Shown piece after piece: positions 54,677-63,389 of a stretch of DNA of 64,000 bases. The stretch lies in contig NZ_CP045652.1 in the NCBI RefSeq assembly GCF_009557615.1, forward strand, positions 1,364,001 through 1,428,000, in the 5' to 3' direction. This DNA is from Sphingobacteruim zhuxiongii (GTDB lineage: Bacteria > Bacteroidota > Bacteroidia > Sphingobacteriales > Sphingobacteriaceae). The translations under genes and the position numbers were made by a program. How positions within the stretch are numbered: the first letter of the stretch is position 1; each line of letters opens with the position of its first letter. Below the pieces are notes generated by a model. That model was not told where the DNA came from and did no database searches. It was given only the letters and a program-made list of their open reading frames with translations.

Positions 54677-56194
54677 CTATTTTATCAGGTAATCTTTTAC
54701 TTTTTGAACGATTGGATACATCACAATATCCTCTTTAAAGACCGGGATCATAGTTCGCAAGGATTTATATATTTCCTTCGAGCTTGTGCTCAGTTGATCT
54801 TCGATTTTTAAAGCTTCGACTGCTTGGGCAATCGTAATCCATTCAATGGCTAGTACTTCGAAGGTATTTTCAATAACCTTACTACAGATGACCGCCGCAT
54901 TCGTGCCCATAGAGACAATGTCTTGATTATCATTGTTGTTAGGGATACTATGTACATATAATGATGTCGATAAGGCTTGATTCTCTGCTGTTGTCGACGT
55001 TGCTGTAAATTGAACACCTTGCATACCAAAATTAAACCCTAGTTTTCCCAAATTTACGAAAGGAGGGAGTAACTCGTTTATTTTTGAGTTTAACAAATAG
55101 TTAAGTTGTCGTTCAGCTAACATCGATAATTTCGTGACTACAAGCTTCAGTCGATCCATTTCTAGCGAAATATAATCACCATGGAAATTGCCACCATGGT
55201 AGACATGTTGAGTCTGTACATCAACAATAGGATTATCGTTAGCCGAATTGATCTCCTTTTCTAAGACTTCTTCTACGCTACGTATGCTATCAAAAATGGG
55301 TCCTAGAATCTGCGGAACACAACGTAGCGAATAATACTCTTGAACTTTTTCTTTAAAAATATCTTCGTTGTTGTTTCCGTTGTAAAGGTGCTCTTGCCTA
55401 CGTTTAATAAGTTTACTATCTGAAAGATGTGAACGCATTAATTTTGCAACCTCTTGCTGTCCCAGATGTAATTTTGCCTGATTTAATTCTGCAGAGAAAT
55501 GATCATCATAGGCTTGCACCAGTTCATTAATGAAACAAGATGCTTTAATCGACCAATCCAAAAGCTTTTGTGCACGATAAGTATTGACGATCCCGATACC
55601 AGTCATCACCGAAGTCCCATTGATTAGCGCTAATCCTTCGCGAAGCTTGATTTCGATAGGTTTTAATCCTAATTGCTCGAAAACGTCTTTAGTTGGTCTG
55701 CGCTCACTTTGATAAAATACTTCGCCTTCCCCAATAAGTACTAAAGCTAAATGCGCCAGTTGTACTAAATCGCCGCTTGCACCAACGCCGCCGTGGGCGA
55801 AAATTAAAGGCGTGATATCCTTGTTAATTAACTCCTGCATTAATTTGATAACCGAAATATGGATGCCGGATTTGCCTAACGATAAGGTATTCAAACGTGC
55901 TAGAATGGTTGCTTTAACATGTTCTGCTGACAGCGCTTGCCCTGTCCCAGAAGCATGACTTCGAATTAAATTATACTGCAGTTGTAATTGATCTTTCTCC
56001 TGAATTCGGTATTGGGCCATAGGACCGAAGCCAGTATTTACACCATAGATAATCTTATTTTTAGAGAAGCTTTTTAAAAATTCATAACAGTCTTCTACTC
56101 TGTTGATTATCGATTGGCTTAAGTCTATTTTTTCATTCTGAAATAGAACATCATTAAACTCTTTAATCGTTAAATAACTGTTGATGGTTTTCAT
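54677..56194 (-). CDS. Aromatic amino-acid ammonia-lyase (HAL/TAL/PAL family)
   Basis: 505 residues. The MIO prosthetic group forms from Ala139-Ser140-Gly141 in GGVGASGDLVQLAHL; YGVNTGFGPMA (tyrosine loop) and RSHASGTGQ form the rest of the pocket. It would turn Tyr or Phe into 4-coumarate or cinnamate, the aryl head of the pigment, then activated by the ligase at 35076. A histidase role is less likely because no hut genes are near. Substrate choice cannot be fixed from sequence alone. Confidence 0.9.
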   Translation of the reverse strand: MKTINSYLTIKEFNDVLFQNEKIDLSQSIINRVEDCYEFLKSFSKNKIIYGVNTGFGPMAQYRIQEKDQLQLQYNLIRSHASGTGQALSAEHVKATILARLNTLSLGKSGIHISVIKLMQELINKDITPLIFAHGGVGASGDLVQLAHLALVLIGEGEVFYQSERRPTKDVFEQLGLKPIEIKLREGLALINGTSVMTGIGIVNTYRAQKLLDWSIKASCFINELVQAYDDHFSAELNQAKLHLGQQEVAKLMRSHLSDSKLIKRRQEHLYNGNNNEDIFKEKVQEYYSLRCVPQILGPIFDSIRSVEEVLEKEINSANDNPIVDVQTQHVYHGGNFHGDYISLEMDRLKLVVTKLSMLAERQLNYLLNSKINELLPPFVNLGKLGFNFGMQGVQFTATSTTAENQALSTSLYVHSIPNNNDNQDIVSMGTNAAVICSKVIENTFEVLAIEWITIAQAVEALKIEDQLSTSSKEIYKSLRTMIPVFKEDIVMYPIVQKVKDYLIK

Positions 56195-56252
56195 TTAAAA
56201 TAATTAGTTTCTTCTCTTTTAATTGTTCGAAATGTATGTAATTTTGGAACAA

Positions 56253-56271
56253 ATTTTTGTATCACAAAAAT
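56253..56271. promoter_or_regulatory. Palindrome in the divergent promoter region
   Basis: ATTTTTGT-ATC-ACAAAAAT: perfect 8-bp arms in the ~100-bp gap between the ammonia-lyase (minus) and halogenase-like (plus) genes. It could be a shared operator. A TAATTTTG (plus, 56239-56246) nearby is a possible -7 element. Confidence 0.45.
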
Positions 56272-56295
56272 AGAATTTATATATTATTTATAGCT

Positions 56296-57525
56296 ATGGA
56301 AAACGAAATTGTTGATGTCCTGATTATCGGCGCAGGCCCCAGTGGTGCAGTTGCGGCAGGTTATTTACATCAACAGGGCGTCAATATCAAAGTTGTTGAA
56401 AAGCAAAAGTTTCCGAGAGTAGTCGTTGGCGAAAGCTTAATCCCACGGGTTATGGATCATTTCGATGAAGCCGGACTTTTAGAAGCATTGAATTCCTATG
56501 GTTTCGAGAAAAAACCTGGCGCTCGTTTTATTCGAGGTGAAGAACATTGTGTCTTTGATTTTAGTGATAAATATGGTGAAGGCTGGGACTGGACCTGGCA
56601 GATACCACGCGCCGATTTCGATAAAGCGATGACCGATGAACTCCAACGTAAGGGAGTTGATATCGCATTCGAAACGGAAGTGATTGATGGCCAGTTTCAA
56701 GGTACCAATTCGACAACCAAAATTCGCGATAAGAATGGGGCAATATCCAACATCGAAGCTAAGTTTGTGATCGATTGTAGTGGCTATGGCCGTGTACTTC
56801 CAAGATTGTTGAATCTAGAAAGACCATCGCAATTGGATAATCATTCAGCCATCTTCACCCATATAGAAGATATCCGGAGACCAGACGGGGTTGAAGGAAC
56901 GCAAATCTCGTTTGATATCATTGAAACAGAAGTCTGGCTATGGGTAATTCCATTTTCCAATGGCAAGACAAGCGTTGGAATTGTAGGTCCAACAGATTAT
57001 ATCAACCGCCTGTCAGAAAATATGGACAATCATGAAGCGATAAAAGAAGCGATCAAATTGTCGGATTACTATATGGATCGATTTAGCGGATTAGACTATG
57101 AGTTTGATCCTATTCGTCTGACGAATTACTCCGTTGCGGTGTCTCAATTCTACGGGGCAGGATATGCGCTAACTGGAAATAGCACGGAATTTTTAGATCC
57201 TGTCTTTTCTTCTGGCGTTTGTTTCGCAACTGAATCAGGTATTTTAGCTGCTAAGTTAGCAAAGCGACAATTGGCGGGGGAATTGATTGACTGGGATAAA
57301 GAATACGCAGCCTATATGAAATACGGTATTGATGTTTTTACAACTTACGTAAAGGAATGGTATACAGGAAATCTACAGGAGCTATTTTATCATAGACCAG
57401 AGAATCCCGAAGTAAAACAAAAGATATGTTCCGTATTAGCGGGCTATGTTTGGAATAAAGAGAATCCTTTTGTTGCAAAGCATCGCAATATTATCGCGAA
57501 TATGGCCTATTTGATTAAAAAATAA
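56296..57525 (+). CDS. FAD-dependent halogenase-like monooxygenase
   Basis: 409 residues. FAD loop IIGAGPSGAVAAGY, RVVVGESLIPRV and WDWTWQIPRADF; the last contains WxWxIP, the signature of flavin-dependent halogenases. VDFIDCSGYG-like binding (FVIDCSGYGRVL) and GYALTGNSTEFLDPVFSSG follow. It may chlorinate or hydroxylate the aryl head of the pigment. The ATG at 56296 (MENEIVDV) is chosen over the upstream in-frame start at 56257. It is transcribed away from the main operon. Confidence 0.87.
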   Translation: MENEIVDVLIIGAGPSGAVAAGYLHQQGVNIKVVEKQKFPRVVVGESLIPRVMDHFDEAGLLEALNSYGFEKKPGARFIRGEEHCVFDFSDKYGEGWDWTWQIPRADFDKAMTDELQRKGVDIAFETEVIDGQFQGTNSTTKIRDKNGAISNIEAKFVIDCSGYGRVLPRLLNLERPSQLDNHSAIFTHIEDIRRPDGVEGTQISFDIIETEVWLWVIPFSNGKTSVGIVGPTDYINRLSENMDNHEAIKEAIKLSDYYMDRFSGLDYEFDPIRLTNYSVAVSQFYGAGYALTGNSTEFLDPVFSSGVCFATESGILAAKLAKRQLAGELIDWDKEYAAYMKYGIDVFTTYVKEWYTGNLQELFYHRPENPEVKQKICSVLAGYVWNKENPFVAKHRNIIANMAYLIKK

Positions 57526-57611
57526 ATATTAGTCGGATTAGCTCTATTAAAGATTAGAGGTCTAAATTGTTTAAAAGGCACATAAACGACAGTTTTTAAG
57601 AGAAGCACAAT

Positions 57612-57650
57612 AAAAAGGCGATTCCTGTATATGGAGTCGCCTTTTTTTTT
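57612..57650 (+). terminator. Terminator of the halogenase-like gene
   Basis: GGCGATTCC pairs with GGAGTCGCC (one G-U) around TGTATAT, followed by nine T. The IS3 element begins 7 bp further on. Confidence 0.9.
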
Positions 57651-57696
57651 CTGAAAGTGTCTCGTCCTGAAATAGCGATACATAAAAAGAATCGTT

Positions 57697-58125
57697 ATGA
57701 AAGAAATATCCAATTATGTAAAACGTACGCAGCGTGATTACACTTTAAGCTTCAAACTGAATGTTGTCAGAGAAGTTGAATCCGGAGAATTGACAAGCAC
57801 ACAAGCACAAAGAAAGTATGGTATCCAAGGAGATAGCACAATTCGTAACTGGTTGAAAAAATATGGTAACTTTGATTGGGAGAATCAAATACCATCCAGT
57901 ATGGCAAAGTCACCAGAACAACGCATTTTAGAATTAGAAGCCAAAATCAAATTGTTGGAGAAGCAGAAAGCGCAGCTTGAGCGACAGAATTACATTGCTG
58001 ATTCCAAAGCGATTATCTTTGATATGATGATCGATATTGCCGAACAAGAATATAAAATAGACGTAAGAAAAAACTTCAAACCCGCACAATCGATTGTTTC
58101 CGACAAGAAAAACAAAAAAGCCTAA
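57697..58125 (+). CDS. IS3-family transposase OrfA
   Basis: 142 residues. The N-terminal helix-turn-helix region (YTLSFKLNVVREVESGELT, RKYGIQGDSTIRNWLKKYG) binds the terminal repeats; a leucine-zipper-type coiled coil follows (RILELEAKIKLLEKQKAQLERQ), used for OrfA-OrfAB contacts. The 3' end holds AAAAAAG at 58114-58120, where a -1 shift enters the orfB frame. Confidence 0.92.
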   Translation: MKEISNYVKRTQRDYTLSFKLNVVREVESGELTSTQAQRKYGIQGDSTIRNWLKKYGNFDWENQIPSSMAKSPEQRILELEAKIKLLEKQKAQLERQNYIADSKAIIFDMMIDIAEQEYKIDVRKNFKPAQSIVSDKKNKKA

Positions 58126-58139
58126 GTTTTACTTGTGGG

Positions 58140-58988
58140 TTGTTCGGGTTAAGTAGGCAAGTGTATTATCGAAGAATCAGACGAACTAAAAGAAGTCAAA
58201 ATATAGCGAGTAAAGTTGTGAGCTTAGTCCAGGAACTACGCGCTGTTCAGCCAAGAATTGGTACACGGAAACTCTATCATTTATTGGTCCAAGAGCTACA
58301 GGTATTAAAAGTTGGCAGAGACAAGTTTTTTGATATTTTACGAGCCAATCACTTATTAATTATTCCAAAACGGAGTTATCGTACCACGACCATGTCACAT
58401 CATCGATTTAAAAAATATCCTAATATTATTAAAGAAATGAATATTTATCGTCCCAATCAAGTTTGGGTGAGTGACCTCACTTACATCGGAAAGCGAGAAA
58501 AACCTTGTTATCTAAGTTTGATTACAGATGTATATTCTAAGAAGATAGTAGGCTTTGAAATCTCAAGCACAATGTGTACAAGTCATGTTGTAAAAGCATT
58601 GAAAATGGCTCAAAAACAAAGAAAAATAAAGGAATCATTAATCCATCATTCCGACAGAGGTATCCAATATTGTTCAGACGAGTATCAATATTATCTAAAC
58701 AAATACAAGATTAAGTGCAGTATGACAGAAAACTCTGATCCTTATGAAAACGCCATTGCTGAACGTATAAACGGTATTCTGAAACAAGAGTTCATGATTG
58801 ATACCTATCATTTAGATCTAACTTTGATGAAGCAAATTGTAGAGGAAGCAATCAATATCTACAACAATGACAGACCACATTGGTCTAATCATATGCTAAC
58901 TCCCAATCAAATGCATCTCAAATCAAATATGAATTACAAAACTTATAAAACAAAAAGCAGTAGAAACCTCTCGGCTACTACTGCATAA
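58140..58988 (+). CDS. IS3-family transposase OrfB (DDE integrase)
   Basis: 282 residues from a TTG at 58140, with the frame continuing upstream into orfA (KSLSFTCGLFGLSRQ). DDE residues: Asp in WVSDLTYIG, Asp in HHSDRGIQYCS, Glu in NAIAERINGIL. The natural product is probably OrfAB made by -1 frameshifting, since the frame is -1 relative to orfA and overlaps it. No frameshift mutation or stop is seen inside, so the element may be active. Confidence 0.92.
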   Translation: MFGLSRQVYYRRIRRTKRSQNIASKVVSLVQELRAVQPRIGTRKLYHLLVQELQVLKVGRDKFFDILRANHLLIIPKRSYRTTTMSHHRFKKYPNIIKEMNIYRPNQVWVSDLTYIGKREKPCYLSLITDVYSKKIVGFEISSTMCTSHVVKALKMAQKQRKIKESLIHHSDRGIQYCSDEYQYYLNKYKIKCSMTENSDPYENAIAERINGILKQEFMIDTYHLDLTLMKQIVEEAINIYNNDRPHWSNHMLTPNQMHLKSNMNYKTYKTKSSRNLSATTA

Positions 58989-59041
58989 AATTATGTATTT
59001 TTAATCACTGAAAAACTGTATCTATTTTTCAGGACTAGTCA

Positions 59042-59290
59042 AAGTTATTATTGTTTTTTTTAGTAATCCAATAAAATGTTAGACCAGTGATTATTCAAGG
59101 GTCTATTCTTTTTGTCCGGATAATTTTGTTTCTGTTTCTTGTGTATTATTATTTATGATGAAATGACTTGATTAATAAAAACAAGAGTATAATTTTTTCT
59201 ACGAGCTCTAAAGGCATCAACTGTTGGTTCTTAACGTCTGATATCAGTTTTATTTCCGGGGAGTCTAACCACCAAAAAAAGGTCGATCTT
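59042..59290. other. Intergenic 249 bp between the IS3 and the IS110 transposase
   Basis: No gene is recognised. The AGACC...GGTCT stem (59079-59106 area) followed by TTCTTTTT may be a weak terminator on the plus strand. The IS110 right end should lie here but cannot be located from the sequence. Confidence 0.5.
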
Positions 59291-60517
59291 TTATTTGTAA
59301 GACGTGTTTTTAAGGGTACTCAATTGTTTCTGTAATCTGTCAATTCTTTTAAGTCGTCTATTTTCAAGTATTTTCTTATCCTGTGGATGCAATTGATAGG
59401 CTTCATCGTCCCTCAGGACATGGTATGCTGCAATCAAGATCTTATGTGCGATGGCTATTGTAGCCTTCTTCTGACCTCTTCGTGCAGCGATTTGATGATG
59501 CTTGACCGCAAGTAATGGATTTGCCTTGGATCTAGAGGCCACCCATGCTGCCTCCACGAGCGTCGTCTTGAGATACTTGTTTCCACGTGTTATTTTCGAG
59601 GAGTACTTCTTTCCTGCACTCTCATTGTTGCCTGGGCAAACCCCAGCCCATGAAGAAAGGTTCTGATGTGTTGCAAATTGAGCCATGTCCGTACCGATTT
59701 CTGAAACGATTCCCAGTGCCACCCTGGAAGATACTCCAGGGATAGATTCCAGTAGTTCCAGCTCCTTGTGCATGATCCTTGCGTACTGTTCCATCTGAGC
59801 CTCTGATTGTGCTATTTGTAGATTGATATGATCGATGGATTGCAGTATTAGGTTCAACATGAAGCGGTGATGATCCGTGATCTTGCCAGTAAGTGCCTTA
59901 AGTAGCTCTGCGTGTTTCTTGACCAGCGAACCCTTGGCCATGCTTGCCAATAGCAAAGGATCGAGTTGACCTTTGGCCATGGCCCGGACCATTTCCATGG
60001 CGCTTACCCCAAATACGTCGCTGACTACGCTCCTCAGTTTGATGTTGGCGGATTCAAGGATGTTCTGTAACCGGTTCTTTTCTGCGGTCCGCATAGCGAT
60101 AAGCTTACGTCTATGTCGGAAAAGTTCCCTGAGCTCCCGGATATGTTGTGGTGGGATGAAGCTCCCCTTCAGTAAACCGGAAAGAAGCAGTTTAGTGATC
60201 CATTCGCTATCCTTCTTGTCGGTCTTCTGTCCCGGAACATTTTTGATATGCCGGGCATTGACCAGTAGGATGTGAAAATAGTCTTCCAGAACCGCGTAAA
60301 CCGGTCGCCAGTAAACCCCAGTGCTCTCCATGGCAACCTGTGTAATGGAATGGGCCTGGAGCCATTCCACTAAATTGTACAAGTCATCCGTAAAAGTTAA
60401 GAAGGTTTTTGTCTCTGTATCAAAATCACTACCTTTAATGGTAGCAACTACTGTGTCTTTGTGGACATCCAGTCCACAACCACGGTCAAGAATAAAGGGT
60501 AATCCGCTGACAGCCAT
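59291..60517 (-). CDS. IS110-family transposase (DEDD recombinase)
   Basis: 408 residues. N-terminal RuvC-like part: Asp17 in GLDVHKDTVV, Glu64 in AMESTGVYW and Asp100/Asp103 in KTDKKDSEW. The C-terminal Tnp_20 part has LLESIPGVSSRVALGIVSEIG and WAGVCPGNNESAGKKYSS with the catalytic Ser. The coiled middle (RTAEKNRLQNILESANI) links them. It is intact and could be functional. Confidence 0.94.
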   Translation of the reverse strand: MAVSGLPFILDRGCGLDVHKDTVVATIKGSDFDTETKTFLTFTDDLYNLVEWLQAHSITQVAMESTGVYWRPVYAVLEDYFHILLVNARHIKNVPGQKTDKKDSEWITKLLLSGLLKGSFIPPQHIRELRELFRHRRKLIAMRTAEKNRLQNILESANIKLRSVVSDVFGVSAMEMVRAMAKGQLDPLLLASMAKGSLVKKHAELLKALTGKITDHHRFMLNLILQSIDHINLQIAQSEAQMEQYARIMHKELELLESIPGVSSRVALGIVSEIGTDMAQFATHQNLSSWAGVCPGNNESAGKKYSSKITRGNKYLKTTLVEAAWVASRSKANPLLAVKHHQIAARRGQKKATIAIAHKILIAAYHVLRDDEAYQLHPQDKKILENRRLKRIDRLQKQLSTLKNTSYK

Positions 60518-60800
60518 AGGTCTTATATTTATTGGTACTAAGATACCGTTTTGGCTAAATGCCTATTGGGACTATGAGCCCGTGACTTTCATGGCTGTTG
60601 GTGATACCCGATGTATCATGAACGTTTTATTTAACTGGGGAACGTTGGCTTTTGAGTTATCGAAATTGTCGGCTAAATAGCATGTCCTCCTGTTTTTCTC
60701 ATTTTGTGAGATCTCCCAAATTTCATGGCCATTGTTTCTGTCTATATCGTTGTATTTATTGCCTATTGCTTCGTGCCTTGTTCGAAACTTGACCGATGAT
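60518..60800 (-). ncRNA. Candidate bridge RNA region of the IS110 element
   Basis: In IS110-type elements the non-coding left end before the transposase encodes the bridge RNA. Here ~280 bp upstream of the gene holds no ORF and has hairpin potential, such as GGTATC-TTA-GTACC next to the start and CTCA-TTTTG-TGAG at ~60696-60709. The element ends and loop guides were not identified, so this is a candidate by position only. Confidence 0.3.
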
Positions 60801-61054
60801 CATTTGATTTGAAACGAAGAAAGGGAAAGTAATTTATTCCCAATAGTTCATTGTCCCGGAATGTATTCAATTAGGGAAAGCATGCCGCGTGTCGTTCATA
60901 TTAGCGTACGCGCTATAGGTTTATTTACGATCAAAATACCTAAAAAGGTGGTTTTTCAATTCGATTAATTAAGCTATTATTTATTTTACATTTTATTTTT
61001 GTTAAGCGTTAAACTTTTTTCGTTCATTCCTATTCAAAGAGGTAAATTGTTCCC
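60801..61054. other. Intergenic DNA before the repeat-protein gene
   Basis: Nothing coding is recognised. It includes TATTTTTG at 60994-61001, an exact -7 element 53 bp before the start at 61055, without a matching -33 TTTG at the usual distance. Confidence 0.5.
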
Positions 61055-61699
61055 ATGAAGAAGCTCGCTTTACTAATCATCTTTACTTGCCTTATCTGTG
61101 TTGCTTTCGCTCAACAAGGCCGTTACGATACGGATATTTTTGGAAATTTAACTTTTCAATCGGATCGAAACAGCTATGAAGCAAAGCTCGAAAAAAATAT
61201 TTTCGGCGATTTAATTTTTACCGATTCAAGGAGGAATAAAGAGAGCATGGATAGCAAATTTTTGGAGGAGTTTATGCCCGGTATTCAGGATAGTAAAGAA
61301 CGCCAGCAGAAGCTGTTTCATGATTTAATTTGGCAGCATCGTCATAATGAATCCTATGAAGTTAGCTATTCGGTGGATATATTTGGGTCGGTTATTAGTA
61401 AGGACAATCGAGGCAATGAACGCGAAAGCGGAACGGATATCTTTGGGCATGACTTTGTAAAAGACAAGCGTAAGGGGAGTACCGCGAGTATGAAGCGAAA
61501 TATTCATGGAGATTTGGAATATGCAGAGGATGGCCAGACGGCGACGATAAAGAAAGATATTTTTGATAAATGGTCGTATAGCGATAGTTATGGCAATAAG
61601 CTTGAATTTGCACCATCTACCTGGCGTAGATTGATGAAGAAACTAGGATCAGACAAGGAAATACTATGGTATTTTGTCGATCAATTTTTCGACAATTAA
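61055..61699 (+). CDS. Secreted repeat protein with ~20-residue [D/N]IFG repeats, unknown function
   Basis: 214 residues with a signal peptide (LIIFTCLICVAFAQ). At least six copies of a ~20-residue unit start with [D/N]-I-F-G: at residues 27, 48, 108, 128, 149 and 168, with a degenerate copy at ~88 (LFHDLIWQHRHNE). Each has the pattern IFG-x-L/V-x-F/S-x-D-x-R/S, suggesting stacked beta hairpins. The end (STWRRLMKKLGSDKEI) is helical. No family was recognised. It may be periplasmic or surface-bound. Confidence 0.72.
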   Translation: MKKLALLIIFTCLICVAFAQQGRYDTDIFGNLTFQSDRNSYEAKLEKNIFGDLIFTDSRRNKESMDSKFLEEFMPGIQDSKERQQKLFHDLIWQHRHNESYEVSYSVDIFGSVISKDNRGNERESGTDIFGHDFVKDKRKGSTASMKRNIHGDLEYAEDGQTATIKKDIFDKWSYSDSYGNKLEFAPSTWRRLMKKLGSDKEILWYFVDQFFDN

Positions 61700-61718
61700 T
61701 TTATAATTTTCTAAAAAA

Positions 61719-61750
61719 TTTGTTTTCAAGAAAAGTAAGTTCTACTTTTG
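61719..61750 (+). promoter_or_regulatory. Consensus promoter of the rtcB-prfH operon
   Basis: TTTG (61719-61722), exactly 20 nt, then TACTTTTG (61743-61750): a full match to the Bacteroidetes housekeeping pattern. The start of transcription should be near 61756. Confidence 0.8.
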
Positions 61751-61792
61751 ACACCGATAAATAATTTTTAACTCTTTAAAAAAGACGAAGAT

Positions 61793-61876
61793 ATGTTTGT
61801 AAGTACCCCAACTTTTCGAGCTTTAACAGCAAACGGTTTTGCTGTAGCTACGCTTCGTGCTTTTTTCATAAACTAG
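61793..61876 (+). CDS. 27-codon leader ORF before rtcB
   Basis: ATG at 61793 opens 27 codons (MFVSTPTFRALTANGFAVA...) in the rtcB leader, ending at TAG 61876. Its centre contains a perfect 8-bp hairpin (ACAGCAAA-CGGT-TTTGCTGT, 61826-61845), with a T-rich run 61860-61866 shortly after. It could be a leader peptide controlling rtcB-prfH; no homologue is recognised. Confidence 0.4.
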   Translation: MFVSTPTFRALTANGFAVATLRAFFIN

Positions 61877-61992
61877 ATTTTTAAATCTTACTTCTATTTT
61901 CTTTAAAAAGCCCGTCATTTTAAATCGGTTGGTTTGCTGTTGATTTTAATCGACGCCATCATCCGCAATTTTCAATACTATTTTTTATAACA

Positions 61993-63384
61993 ATGGGAAG
62001 TAAACTTTCTGGGAAAGACCTGATAAAATTGGGTTTTCCGCAGACTAATGCGATAAATATTGCCTTAGGGCAGATTTCGCGCTATCGCAAACGCGATAAA
62101 AAAGAACATATATTACAGGAGGCAAAGCAAGTTTTGTTATTTCCTGAACAATACAAAGGGCATGGTACCTGGGGCAAGGTCGCCGAAGGCTTAATTAAGC
62201 CAGTCGAAGTGCGGATGCAACAATTGCGATCACAACGAGTACCATTCGAGATTTTTGGTGAAAACGAAATCGATGAGTTAGCAAAACGACAGCTCTATGA
62301 TGCTTTGAAATTACCGATATCGGTCAAAGGCGCATTGTTGCCAGATGCGCATGCTGGATATGGCTTGCCGATTGGTGCCGTGTTGGCAACAGATAATTCG
62401 GTTATTCCTTATGCTGTAGGGGTAGACATCGGCTGTCGGATGAGTTTGTCCGTATACGATCTTCCGGCAAGTTACCTGAAGGGTCGGAGTTTCCAACTTC
62501 GAAATATTCTTCGAGATAACACGGCTTTTGGACTCTATGAAACACATAAACAGCGGTCCGATGCGGAGGTTTTATCACATTCCGCTTTTCAAGAGGTACC
62601 GCTGTTAAAGTCCTTACGCGATAAGGCCTATAAACAGTTGGGTTCCTCCGGTGGAGGGAATCATTTTGTCGAATTCGGGATTGTAGACTTGTTGGTCGAC
62701 CGAGCAGATTGGCAATTGAGAAAAGGTACGTATTTAGCTGTGTTATCGCATTCGGGGTCACGTGGCTTAGGCGCAAATATCGCTAAACATTACACGTATC
62801 TAGCACAGAAGCAATGTCCATTGCCTAAGCAGGTGCAGCAATTTGCCTGGTTAGATTTAGATACACATGATGGACAGGAGTACTGGTTGGCGATGAATTT
62901 AGCTGGCGAATACGCGAAGGCATGTCACGACGATATACATCGACGCTTAGGTAAAGCACTCGGTAAGCGAGCAATGTTAACGATTGAAAACCATCATAAT
63001 TTCGCATGGAAAGAAGTCGTTGACGGAAAAGAATGTATCGTGCACCGAAAAGGGGCAACACCGGCTGGCGAAGGCGTATTAGGTATAATTCCGGGTTCAA
63101 TGACTGCTCCAGGTTATATCGTGGAGGGCAAGGGCAATCCGCTAAGCTTACAGTCAGCTTCACATGGTGCAGGTCGAGCTCGATCGCGTGGTGCATGTAA
63201 AGATAGCATCAGTCGGAGCGCTATGTTTGCCGATTTGGAAGCAAACGACGTGGAGCTTATTGGAGGTTCAGTCGATGAAGCGCCGATGGCCTATAAGGAT
63301 ATCACGAAAGTAATACAGCTTCAAGATGAATTGGTTAGCGTATTGGGGACATTTACGCCGAAGATTGTACGAATGGATAAGTAG
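61993..63384 (+). CDS. rtcB: RNA ligase RtcB
   Basis: 463 residues. Ligates 2',3'-cyclic-phosphate and 5'-OH RNA ends with GTP and Mn2+. Metal and catalytic residues are in place: Asp145 and Cys148 (VDIGCRM), His224 (GGGNHFVEF), His253 (LSHSGSRGLG), His334 (ENHHNFAW), and guanylylated His391 (SHGAGRARSRG). Compared with canonical RtcB it has an N-terminal ~60-residue lead-in (SGKDLIKLGFPQTNAI...). It pairs with prfH 5 nt downstream, the arrangement known for RtcB-type ribosome repair. Confidence 0.95.
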   Translation: MGSKLSGKDLIKLGFPQTNAINIALGQISRYRKRDKKEHILQEAKQVLLFPEQYKGHGTWGKVAEGLIKPVEVRMQQLRSQRVPFEIFGENEIDELAKRQLYDALKLPISVKGALLPDAHAGYGLPIGAVLATDNSVIPYAVGVDIGCRMSLSVYDLPASYLKGRSFQLRNILRDNTAFGLYETHKQRSDAEVLSHSAFQEVPLLKSLRDKAYKQLGSSGGGNHFVEFGIVDLLVDRADWQLRKGTYLAVLSHSGSRGLGANIAKHYTYLAQKQCPLPKQVQQFAWLDLDTHDGQEYWLAMNLAGEYAKACHDDIHRRLGKALGKRAMLTIENHHNFAWKEVVDGKECIVHRKGATPAGEGVLGIIPGSMTAPGYIVEGKGNPLSLQSASHGAGRARSRGACKDSISRSAMFADLEANDVELIGGSVDEAPMAYKDITKVIQLQDELVSVLGTFTPKIVRMDK

Positions 63385-63389
63385 GGTAG

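Larger units (their letters stand above)
57658..59041 (+). mobile_element. IS3-family insertion sequence, intact, 1384 bp
   Basis: Terminal inverted repeats run 57658-57682 and 59017-59041, matching at 20 of 25 positions; the ends are TG...CA as usual for IS3. Both sides carry the direct repeat AAG (57655-57657 and 59042-59044), a 3-bp target duplication. Two orfs, orfA and orfB, occupy the interior. Confidence 0.93.

Noticed and set aside
54677..56194. Histidine ammonia-lyase for histidine catabolism
   Set aside because: Same fold, but no urocanase or imidazolonepropionase genes are nearby, and the pigment context supports an aromatic substrate.
35076..57525. Call the cluster a full flexirubin cluster
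   Set aside because: No DarA/DarB-type dialkylresorcinol genes are visible in the window, so only an aryl-polyene/flexirubin-type label is supported.
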